Assembly: GCF_037335815.1 (NCBI RefSeq) | Contig: NZ_CP147841.1 | Location: forward strand, 3,286,001-3,350,000 | DNA from: Salinirubellus litoreus | GTDB taxonomy: Archaea > Halobacteriota > Halobacteria > Halobacteriales > Haloarculaceae | Length of the DNA: 64,000 nt | Reading direction: 5' to 3' | In this document: positions 50,679 through 58,771 of the stretch, piece after piece | Layout: every line of letters starts with the position of its first letter | Numbering within the stretch: position 1 is the stretch's first letter | Made by a program: the position numbers and the translations under genes | Notes under the pieces: generated by a model | What the model was told of the DNA's origin: nothing | Database searches by the model: none | The model's input: only the letters and a program-made list of their open reading frames with translations

Positions 50679-51700
50679 GCGTCGTGTCCACCGGGGGTGT
50701 GCTCACGCCCCGGTTCACGGTCGTCCTCGGAGAGGAGACGCTCGTCGAGAGCGCCGGGCGGGTCCGCTCGCTCTCGGTCGAGGCGTCGCTCGACGGTGCC
50801 TCGCGGTTCACTGTGACGCTCGGCGGCGAGTTCGACCCCGCCACCGGCGAGTTCCTCGGGCTCGACGCCTCGTGGTACGAACTCGGCGCGGACGCGACGG
50901 TCGACCTCGGGTTCGACGAGCATCAGGAGGGGGTGTTCGTCGGCCGGATCACGGGGGTTCGCGGATCGTTCCCGGCCGACGCCGCGCCGACCCTCGAGGT
51001 GAGCGGCTACGGGCCGCTCTACGGGATGACGCGCGACTCGGAGTCCGAGTCGTGGACCGAGACGACCGACAGCGAGGTGGCCGCGGACGTCGCCACCGAC
51101 TACGACTTCGACGCGACCGTCGTCGAGGAGACGGGCGTCACCCGCCGGCGTGTCGTCCAGAACGGGCAGAACGACTACCGGTTCCTCCAGGGGCTCGCCG
51201 CCCGGAACGGCTTCGAGTGCTTCGGACACCTCGGGACGTTCTACTTCCGCGTCCCTCGCGAGGACGCCGATCCGGTGCTCTCGCTGGGCTACGGCGACCG
51301 GCTCCGGTCGTTCACGGTCGAGCGGAGCGACGCCGACGACGTCGCCGAGGTGGAGGTCCGCCACTGGGACCCGAAGGCGAAGCGGGAGATCGTCGGCACG
51401 GCCGAGCGCGAGACCGAGGGCGAGGCCCGCCGGGTGATCCGCCGACCGGTCGACTCCCCCGAGGAGGCCGAGCGCATCGCCGAGGCCGAACTCGACCGGC
51501 TCGCTCGCGGGACGCTCAGGGCGAACGGTGAGACGGTCGGCCTGCCCGAGCTCGTCCCGGGCGAGCCAGTCTCGGTGACGGGCGTCGACGAGTTCGGCGG
51601 CGAGGGCGGGCCGACCTACTACGTCCGGTCGGTGACCCACCGGGTCGACGCCCAGTCCGGCTACCGGACGACGTTCGAGGCGACGGGGGTGACGCCGTGA
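50675..51700 (+). CDS. eCIS central hub protein (gp27/VgrG N-terminal-like)
   Basis: Predicted 341-residue hub subunit. Sequence from VRSLSVEASLDGASRFTVTL through YDFDATVVEETG and FLQGLAARNGFECF resembles the phage D-protein/gp27 hub fold, with GVTP at the end. It should trimerise at the base of the tube and carry the spike. In Afp/PVC hub and spike are one protein (Afp8); here the spike is a separate downstream gene in an ATGA-type overlap, so a split arrangement is seen. Confidence 0.82.
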   Translation: MSVVSTGGVLTPRFTVVLGEETLVESAGRVRSLSVEASLDGASRFTVTLGGEFDPATGEFLGLDASWYELGADATVDLGFDEHQEGVFVGRITGVRGSFPADAAPTLEVSGYGPLYGMTRDSESESWTETTDSEVAADVATDYDFDATVVEETGVTRRRVVQNGQNDYRFLQGLAARNGFECFGHLGTFYFRVPREDADPVLSLGYGDRLRSFTVERSDADDVAEVEVRHWDPKAKREIVGTAERETEGEARRVIRRPVDSPEEAERIAEAELDRLARGTLRANGETVGLPELVPGEPVSVTGVDEFGGEGGPTYYVRSVTHRVDAQSGYRTTFEATGVTP

Positions 51701-52350
51701 GCTTCGGGTTCGGGGACGGCGCGACCGACGCGGCCGACGCGAACGCCGGGGGGATGCGCGGTGTCGCCGTCGGCGTCGTCACCGACAACGAGGACCCCGA
51801 CGGGATGGGTCGGGTCCGCCTGGAGTTCCCGTGGCGCGACGCCGAGGACGCGAGCGCCTGGGCGCGCGTCGCGTCGCCGATGGCCGGCCCCGAGATGGGT
51901 GCGTACTTCCTCCCCGAGGTCGGCGACGAGGTGCTCGTCGCCTTCGAGGACGGCGACGTCCACCACCCCTACGTCCTCGGTTCGCTCTGGAACGGCGAGG
52001 ACCGCCCGCCGGTCGAGAACGACGGCGACAACGACGTCCGGACGATCCGGTCCCGGAGCGGTCACGAGGTCACGCTCGACGACGACGACCGCGAGGGGGG
52101 CGTCACGATCCGGAGCGCCGCCGGCCAGGAGATACGCCTCGACGACTCCAGCGGGGCCGAGACGGTCACGATCACCGACAGCGCCGGCCAGGCGGTTCTC
52201 ACCGCCGAGGGTACGGGAACGGTCACCCTCGCCGCCGGCGCGACGCTGAAACTGGAGGCACCGATGCTGGAACTCGCCGCAGACGGCAATCTCACCGTCG
52301 AGGCCGGCGGCGTACTCACCCTCAAGGGATCGATCGTGAGGATAAACTGA
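51697..52350 (+). CDS. eCIS spike protein (gpV/gp5 OB-fold with beta-helix)
   Basis: Predicted 217-residue spike. Residues about 18-100 form the gpV/gp5-type OB fold (VAVGVVTDNEDPDGMGRVRLEFPW; GDEVLVAFEDGDVHHPYVLGSLW). Residues 110-217 are short repeated strands (GVTIRSAAGQEIRL, TVTITDSAG, TLAAGATLKLE) typical of a beta-helical needle. It sits above the PAAR tip in the particle. GTG 51697 overlaps the hub stop. Confidence 0.88.
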   Translation: MSFGFGDGATDAADANAGGMRGVAVGVVTDNEDPDGMGRVRLEFPWRDAEDASAWARVASPMAGPEMGAYFLPEVGDEVLVAFEDGDVHHPYVLGSLWNGEDRPPVENDGDNDVRTIRSRSGHEVTLDDDDREGGVTIRSAAGQEIRLDDSSGAETVTITDSAGQAVLTAEGTGTVTLAAGATLKLEAPMLELAADGNLTVEAGGVLTLKGSIVRIN

Positions 52351-52354
52351 CATC

Positions 52355-52657
52355 ATGCCACCCGCCGCGCGAACCACCGACCCGACCGCCCACGGAACGC
52401 CGCTGACCGGCCCGGGGAGCCCCACCGTGTTCATCGGGGGACTCCCCGCGTGGCGTGCGGTCGGGGACTTCCACACCTGCCCGCTGGCCGTCCCCGCTAC
52501 CCCGCCGGTCCCCCACGTCGGGGGGATCGTCCAGCCGGGGAGCACCAGCGTCCTGATCGAGGGACTGCCCGCCGCCCGGATGGGCGATACGATCGTCGAG
52601 GCGACGATACCGAACACCGTCGTCGGGGGGTGCCCGACCGTCCTGATCGGGCCATGA
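52355..52657 (+). CDS. PAAR-domain spike tip protein
   Basis: Predicted 100-residue PAAR protein (Pvc10-like) that forms the sharp tip and can bind cargo. The family hallmarks are PPAARTTDPTAHGTPL at the start, repeated G-x-P-x-V strands (SPTVFIGGLPAWR; STSVLIEGLPAARMGD; GCPTVLIGP) and His/Cys positions for zinc (DFHTCP, HVGG, GGCP). It is coupled to gp25 by an ATGA overlap. Confidence 0.92.
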   Translation: MPPAARTTDPTAHGTPLTGPGSPTVFIGGLPAWRAVGDFHTCPLAVPATPPVPHVGGIVQPGSTSVLIEGLPAARMGDTIVEATIPNTVVGGCPTVLIGP

Positions 52658-53055
52658 CCGGGGAACGCGGGTTCCTCGGGACGGGCGTGGGCTTCCCGGT
52701 CGCCCCGGACGAGGACGGCCACCTCCGGACCGCCACCGGCACCGAGGACGTGGAACAGGCCATCCGGATCCTGCTCGGGACGTCGAAGGGCGAGCGGGTG
52801 ATGCGCCCCGACTTCGGCTGTGGCATCCACGACTACGCCTTCGCCGTCGTCGACGCGACCACGCTGACCCGCGTGGAGACGAGCGTCCGCGAGGCGATCG
52901 CGCGGTGGGAGCCCCGCGTGGTCGTCGAGGACGTGACGGCCTCGACGGCCGATCTCGACGAGGGGGGGCTGCTCATCGAGATCCGGTACCGGGTCCGGGC
53001 GACGAACGCGCCGGGGAACCTCGTCTACCCGTTCTACGTGGGTGAGTCGCCGTGA
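52654..53055 (+). CDS. eCIS baseplate wedge protein (gp25/GpW-like)
   Basis: Predicted 133-residue baseplate protein of the gp25 family. The EDVEQAIRILLGTSKGERVMRP segment (with the conserved E-R-x-M-R-P) and the ...FGCGIHDYAF patch are diagnostic; the C-terminal half is an alternating beta region. gp25 joins the wedge to the sheath. It overlaps the PAAR gene upstream and the large wedge gene downstream. Confidence 0.92.
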   Translation: MTGERGFLGTGVGFPVAPDEDGHLRTATGTEDVEQAIRILLGTSKGERVMRPDFGCGIHDYAFAVVDATTLTRVETSVREAIARWEPRVVVEDVTASTADLDEGGLLIEIRYRVRATNAPGNLVYPFYVGESP

Positions 53056-56000
53056 GCGCCGACCCGCCGACCGTCGACGGGCGATCCACCGAGGCGCTGA
53101 CGGCACTGGTCGGCGACCTCGCCGCGGCCTACACCGGGGAGGCGTGGGTGCCGGGCGGTGGGGACGCCGGCGACGCGCTCGTGGCGCTGTTCGGCGAACT
53201 CGCGGGTGGACTCGCCGAGCGGCTTGACCGCCTCCCCGAGAAGCACCGGGTCGCGTTCTACGACCGGCTCGGGTTCGACCGCCTGCCGCCGACGGCCGCC
53301 CGACTCCCGCTCCTGGTGGCCGTCGCCGACGGGGTCGACACCGTGACCGTCCCCGAGGGGACGGCCGCGGTCGCCGCCGGCACCGACGGGAGCGAGCGGA
53401 CGTTCGAGACGGTCGAGGGGAGCGCCTTCGAGGCGACCTCCGCCGTCCTCGACCGCGTGTACGCCGTCGACCCCGCGACCGACCGGGTGGTCGACCACCG
53501 CGCGGTGGTCGACGGCGGCGCGACCGCCGCGCCGTTCGAGGGGCCGAACGAGCAGCGCCACACGCTCTACCTCGGCGACGACGAGCTGCTCGCGGTCGTC
53601 CCCGGAGGGGCGATCCGGATCGCGGTGACGGGACCGACGCCGGGGCACGTCCTCGAATCGGCGCTCCGCTGGGAGTACCACGGCGAGGAGGCCGGCGAGG
53701 TGGACTGGCACCCGCTCGAACTCCTCCCCGCGGAGGTCGACCCCATCTCGCCGCCCGGCGGGACGGCGACGCTCACGTTCGAGGTGCCCGGCGAGCCGAA
53801 GCCGACAGCGGTCGGGGGCCACGAGACCCTGTGGGTCCGGGCCCGCGTGCCCGAGGGGCTCGGCCCGATGGGGCTGTTCGACGTCTCCTTTTCGGGGGCC
53901 GAGGTCGGCCCGGGAGCGACGGAGGAGGGACGGCCGCCGGACCTGCTGCTCGCCAACGACGTCCCGCTCGCGGGCGTCGACGACGGGGACGAGGCGGTCG
54001 ACGCCCTCCCGGTGAAGCCGTTCGGCGAGCGGCCCCAGCGTCTCGACGCGTTCTACGTCGCCGACGGGGAGGCGTTCACGAAACCCGGTGCGTCGGTCGA
54101 ACTCTACTTCGAGCGACCCGACGGGACGCGAGCGGACCCACACTCGTCCCCGCGGCTCTCCTGGGAGTACTGGGACGGCGACCGGTGGTCCCGCCTCGAC
54201 GTCGAGGACGGGACGGACGTACTCACCGACGACGGGGCGGTCGCGTTCGACGTGCCCCACGACCTCGCGGAGACGTCCGTCGCAGGCGAGACCGCCTCCT
54301 GGATCCGCGCTCGCCTCGTCGACGGATCGTACGTCGCCATCGAACACACGCTCACGGGTGAGACACCTCCTGACGTCGAGGCGACGTCGAGCGGTGATCC
54401 GCCGGAGTACGCCGCCGTTCTGGTCCGGTACGCGGACGATCCCCCCAGCGGAGTGCCCACCTACCGACTGACGGAGAACGCCCTGACCGTCGCCGACGTC
54501 GGCGCGCGGCTCGACCGCGGCGAGACCGTTCGGCCGTTCCTCGCCCCGCCGGACGCGACGGGGGCGCTCTACTTCGGGTTCGACCGGGCGCTCTCGGACG
54601 GGCCGATCACGCTGTTCTTCGACGCGGCGGACCGGACGGTCCCCGACGACTTCCACCCGGGGGTCCGCTGGGAGTACAGCGACGATCCCGGCGGGGCGGT
54701 GTGGCACCGCCTGGAGGCCGAGGACGGCACGAGTGGCCTGCTCCGGACGGGGATCGTCTCGCTGGTCTTCGGGACGCCGACGGTCGCCCACGAACGGTTC
54801 GGCGTCGAGCGCCACTGGATCCGGGCCCGCGTGAGCGGCGACCAGTTCGTCCCCGGGGGAACGGGCGCGACCGACCCGGCAGCGCTCCCGGTCCACATCA
54901 CCGGGATCGACGCCCCGAACGAGCGGGTCGAACTGCGGAACCTCGGCGACCGGACAGTAGATCTGACGGGCTACCGCGTCGACTTCGAGCACGGCCAGCC
55001 GGCCGAGCAGACCCGGACGCTCCCCCCGGAGACCCGACTCGGGCCGGGCGAGCGGCTGATCGTCGAGACGGGAGCCGAGTCGCCCGCCGAACCGCCCGCA
55101 GACGTCCGGTTCACCTACCTGGCACCCGTGCTCAACGACGTCGATCCCGACACGGTGGCGGTGCTGACCCCGGGCGGGGAACTCGTCACGAAACGCCGGG
55201 ACCGCACACCGCTCGATCAAGGGACCCCCGGGAACTACCCCTACCCTCCTCCGTTCGCACCCGAACCCTCGTCCGGTACCGACACCCCGCCGGGCGACGG
55301 AAGTGGGGTCGGGATCGGTACCGGGACGGGCAGTGAGGCGGGATCGGAGGACGGGGGATCGACGGCTCCGGATCCGTGCGACCCGACGCTCCCCACGGAA
55401 CCGCCCTCGGGGGATCCGACGAGAGCGCCGACGACGCTCCGCGGGGTCTATCGGAACGCCGCGTGGGCGGCCGATCTCGCCCGCGTGACCGACGAGCGCG
55501 TCGGGTCGAGCACCGGCGTGGCCGACCAGTCGTTCGACCTGCGATCGACGCCGGTGCTCGACGCGACGGTGACCGTCGACGAGCACGGGACGCTCTCGGA
55601 GGCGGCGCGCGAGGCGCTCCTCGACGAGCGGCCCGGCGAGGTGACCGTCGAGCGGGGTCCCGACGGGACGATCCGGGCGGTGCGGGTCGAGTGGACCCGC
55701 GTTCCCGACCTCCTCACGTCGGGGCCGGAGGACCGACACTACGTCCTCGACGGCGTGACGGGCGAACTCCGGTTCGGCGACGGCGTCCGGGGGCGCATCC
55801 CGCCGCGGTCGCGGGACGGCGTCCGCGCGAGCTACACGACCGGCGGCGGCGAGGCGGGGAACGTCCCGGCGGGGTCCGTCGAGGGGCTGAAGAGTTCGCT
55901 CGCGTTCGTCGACGAGGTGTCGAACCCGGTGGCCGCCGACGGCGGCAGCGAGGCCGAGTCGACGGCGGCCGTCCTCGACCGGGCACCGCGAGAGCTCCGC

Positions 56001-56627
56001 GACCGGGGCCGTGCGGTGACGGCCGCCGACGTCGAGCGGGTGGCGAGCGGCGCGTCCCGTCGCCTCGCGCGCGTCCGCTGTTTGCCCGGGATGGACGCGG
56101 GTGGGGAGTCCCGACCCGGATGGGTGACGCTCGTCCTCGTCCCCGAGGTGGCGGAGGCGAAGCCGCTCCCGTCGGCCACGCTCCGCGGGGCGGTCGGCGA
56201 CGCCGTCCGCGCGGCGCTCCCGGCGACCGTCGTCGCGACCGACCGGCTGGTCGTCAGGGGGCCGAGCTACGTCACCGTCGCCGTCGAGGCGCGGGTCGCC
56301 GGCGACGGGAGCCGGACGGTCTCCGAACTGGAGACGGCGGTGGTCGACGCGCTCTCGGCGTTCCTCCACCCGCTCACCGGTGGGTTCGCCGGGGACGGCT
56401 GGGCGTTCGGCGATCTGCCGGCCCCGGGTGATCTGTTCGCCCGGCTCGAAGACGTCGAGGGAGTCGACCACGTCGCCGCCCTCGCGGTCAGGTACGAGGG
56501 TGTCGACGCCGCGGTGACCGTCCGCGAGGGCGAGGCCCCGCCGCGGGTCGCCGAGGACGTGCTCGTTACCGGGGGGACACACGCCGTCGACGCGACCGCG
56601 ACGGCCCCGATGGGGGGTGTTCGATGA
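53052..56627 (+). CDS. Large eCIS wedge/baseplate J-like protein carrying a lamin-tail-like domain
   Basis: Predicted 1191-residue Pvc11-like baseplate protein. Residues 1-120 start with a wedge region; several modules of about 100-150 residues follow (LRWEYHGEEAGEVDWHPL type repeats recur at about 210, 370 and 540). About 615-718 resembles a lamin-tail domain (ITGIDAPNERVELRNLGD, VDLTGYRVDF, LGPGERLIVETGAE). A Pro/Gly/Ser linker spans about 732-800. The C-terminal third has baseplate J features (RYVLD-like HYVLDGVTGELRFGDG and a wedge dimer region). The lamin-tail insert is unusual in this family. Confidence 0.78.
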   Translation: MSADPPTVDGRSTEALTALVGDLAAAYTGEAWVPGGGDAGDALVALFGELAGGLAERLDRLPEKHRVAFYDRLGFDRLPPTAARLPLLVAVADGVDTVTVPEGTAAVAAGTDGSERTFETVEGSAFEATSAVLDRVYAVDPATDRVVDHRAVVDGGATAAPFEGPNEQRHTLYLGDDELLAVVPGGAIRIAVTGPTPGHVLESALRWEYHGEEAGEVDWHPLELLPAEVDPISPPGGTATLTFEVPGEPKPTAVGGHETLWVRARVPEGLGPMGLFDVSFSGAEVGPGATEEGRPPDLLLANDVPLAGVDDGDEAVDALPVKPFGERPQRLDAFYVADGEAFTKPGASVELYFERPDGTRADPHSSPRLSWEYWDGDRWSRLDVEDGTDVLTDDGAVAFDVPHDLAETSVAGETASWIRARLVDGSYVAIEHTLTGETPPDVEATSSGDPPEYAAVLVRYADDPPSGVPTYRLTENALTVADVGARLDRGETVRPFLAPPDATGALYFGFDRALSDGPITLFFDAADRTVPDDFHPGVRWEYSDDPGGAVWHRLEAEDGTSGLLRTGIVSLVFGTPTVAHERFGVERHWIRARVSGDQFVPGGTGATDPAALPVHITGIDAPNERVELRNLGDRTVDLTGYRVDFEHGQPAEQTRTLPPETRLGPGERLIVETGAESPAEPPADVRFTYLAPVLNDVDPDTVAVLTPGGELVTKRRDRTPLDQGTPGNYPYPPPFAPEPSSGTDTPPGDGSGVGIGTGTGSEAGSEDGGSTAPDPCDPTLPTEPPSGDPTRAPTTLRGVYRNAAWAADLARVTDERVGSSTGVADQSFDLRSTPVLDATVTVDEHGTLSEAAREALLDERPGEVTVERGPDGTIRAVRVEWTRVPDLLTSGPEDRHYVLDGVTGELRFGDGVRGRIPPRSRDGVRASYTTGGGEAGNVPAGSVEGLKSSLAFVDEVSNPVAADGGSEAESTAAVLDRAPRELRDRGRAVTAADVERVASGASRRLARVRCLPGMDAGGESRPGWVTLVLVPEVAEAKPLPSATLRGAVGDAVRAALPATVVATDRLVVRGPSYVTVAVEARVAGDGSRTVSELETAVVDALSAFLHPLTGGFAGDGWAFGDLPAPGDLFARLEDVEGVDHVAALAVRYEGVDAAVTVREGEAPPRVAEDVLVTGGTHAVDATATAPMGGVR

Positions 56628-58771
56628 GCCTCGAGATCCCCGAACTCGACGACCGGACGTTCGCCGACCTGGTCGCGGCGGCCGTCGAGCGGATCCCGAT
56701 CCACACCGACGAGTGGACGGATCACAACCCTCACGACCCCGGGATCACGGTGCTCGAACTCCTCGCGTGGGTCGCGGAGGCCTACGGCTACCGGCTCGAC
56801 CGGATCACCGACGGGCACGTCCGGAAGTACCTCGCGCTGGTCGGCGTCACGCCACGGGAACCGGCCCCCGCGACCGTCCGGGTCCGACTCGCCGAACCGG
56901 GGGGTGCCGCCGGCCGTCAGCTTCCCGCCGGGACGCGGCTCCTCGCGACGTCGGGAACGACCGAGCGGACGTTCACCACCACGCGGGCGGGACGGCTCAC
57001 GGCGGCCACGGTCGTCCGCGTCGTCGTCGAGCACGCCCGCGGGCGGACGGACCACACGACGGCGGACGCGACCGACGGCCTCCACTACCCGGCGTTCGGC
57101 GAGCGCGCCGCCGCAGGGAGCGCCCTCTACGTCGGGTTCGACGCAGACCCGTTCGCCGGTCCCCGCGAGGGCGACGAGCGGGTACCCCTGGAACTCTACC
57201 TCGACTACCACGACGCCGACCTCCCGACGCCGGCGACCCACGGCGAGGAGCCGGCGGGGTTCGAGCCCTCGGTCGCGCTCACCTGGGAGTACTGCACCGA
57301 CCACGAGGACTGGTGGGACGACGCGAACTGGCGGGAGATCGACGTGCTCGCCGACGGGACCCGGTCGCTCTACGAGGCCGGGACGGTGACCCTGGGCCCG
57401 CCGGGGGACGACTGGGACCTCGTGGGGGCCGCGACGGAGCCGGTGCTCGACGGACCGCCGGGACCGGTCTGGCTCCGGTGTCGGCTCGCGACGCCGGGCT
57501 ACGAGGTGGCCCCGCGGCTCGACGGCGTTCGGACGAACGTCGTCGACGCCGCCCACCGGGAGCCCCGAGGACCGACGGTGCTCGTGCCGGCCGGCCGAGG
57601 AGCCGAGACCCCGCTCGCCGTCGCCGGCAACGACGGCGGATCCGTGGCCTCCCCGGCCGGCGTCGGCGGGGAGCCGACCGCGACGGCCAGGCCGGGCCAG
57701 GTCTTCGCGTTCGGTGACGCACCGGTGCTCGACCCCGTGGTGGTCGTCGAGACGCCGGACGGGACGCGGACGACCTGGACGGAGGTGCGGGACTTCGACG
57801 CCTCCGGACCCGACGACGGACACTACGTCCGGGACGCGACGGCGGGGACGGTCGCGTTCGGCGACGGCCGACGCGGGGCGGTCCCGCCGGCCGGGGCGAC
57901 CGTCGTCGCAGAGCGGTACGCGGTTGGCGGCAGCGCGGCCGGGAACGTCGCGCCGGGCGCGCGCTGGCGGATCGACGAGGTACCCCCGGTGGACGAGGGG
58001 AGCCACGGAGATGGCGGCGACGAGCCCCTCCCGGATCCGGTCCGTGACGCCCTCGCGGGGACCGAGGTCGTTCCGCTCGCGCCGCCCGCGGGCGGCGCTG
58101 ACGCCGAGACGACGGCGGCGGCGCTCCGACGCGCCCGCGAGGACCGCCGACGTCCCTACCGGTGTGTCACGCTCGGGGACTACGCGACGGTCGCGGCCGA
58201 CACGCCGGGGCTCCGCGTGGGACGGACGACCGCGTGGGTCGAGGCCGGAGCGGCGGACCCGCCCGACCCGACGGTCCACGTCGTGGTCGTCCCCTACGCG
58301 GGCAGGACCGTCCGACCGGTCCCGAGCGAAGGGTTCCTCGCGGCGGTCCGGGAGCACGTCGAGCGACACCGACTCGTCACCGATCGGGTGCGCGTCGACC
58401 CGCCGACCTACGTCCCCGTCCGGATCGACACGGAGGTCCGTATCGTATCGGGGTACGCGGCGCTCGACGTCGAGCGAGCCGCGGCGGAGGCGATCGATCG
58501 GTTCCTCGACCCACTGCGGGGGTTCGACGGGGACGGCTGGCCGTTCGGCCGACCGCTCTACCTCTCGGAGCTGTACGACGCGCTGGCCGACGTGCCGGGC
58601 GTCGAACGGGTCCTCGACGTCACCGCGCGGGTCGATCCGACTGCTGGCGGGGCGACGTCGATCCCGACCGACGACGCCGAGGGGTCGATCGCGATCCCGA
58701 CCGAGGCGCTGTTCGACCCCGGGGGACACCGCGTGACCGTCCGGACCGACGGGAGGGGGCGGTCGCCGTGA
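56624..58771 (+). CDS. eCIS baseplate J-like wedge protein, second copy
   Basis: Predicted 715-residue Pvc12/gpJ-like protein. The N-terminus (IPELDDRTFADLVAAAVERIPI, then DHNPHDPGITVLELLAWV) is the standard wedge start. The C-terminal half has HYVRDATAGTVAFGDG followed by RRPYRCVTLGDYATVAADTPG and RPLYLSELYDALADVPGVERV. It should pair with the 1191-residue protein to form the wedge dimer. Its GTGA overlap links it to the tail-I-like gene. Confidence 0.85.
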   Translation: MSLEIPELDDRTFADLVAAAVERIPIHTDEWTDHNPHDPGITVLELLAWVAEAYGYRLDRITDGHVRKYLALVGVTPREPAPATVRVRLAEPGGAAGRQLPAGTRLLATSGTTERTFTTTRAGRLTAATVVRVVVEHARGRTDHTTADATDGLHYPAFGERAAAGSALYVGFDADPFAGPREGDERVPLELYLDYHDADLPTPATHGEEPAGFEPSVALTWEYCTDHEDWWDDANWREIDVLADGTRSLYEAGTVTLGPPGDDWDLVGAATEPVLDGPPGPVWLRCRLATPGYEVAPRLDGVRTNVVDAAHREPRGPTVLVPAGRGAETPLAVAGNDGGSVASPAGVGGEPTATARPGQVFAFGDAPVLDPVVVVETPDGTRTTWTEVRDFDASGPDDGHYVRDATAGTVAFGDGRRGAVPPAGATVVAERYAVGGSAAGNVAPGARWRIDEVPPVDEGSHGDGGDEPLPDPVRDALAGTEVVPLAPPAGGADAETTAAALRRAREDRRRPYRCVTLGDYATVAADTPGLRVGRTTAWVEAGAADPPDPTVHVVVVPYAGRTVRPVPSEGFLAAVREHVERHRLVTDRVRVDPPTYVPVRIDTEVRIVSGYAALDVERAAAEAIDRFLDPLRGFDGDGWPFGRPLYLSELYDALADVPGVERVLDVTARVDPTAGGATSIPTDDAEGSIAIPTEALFDPGGHRVTVRTDGRGRSP

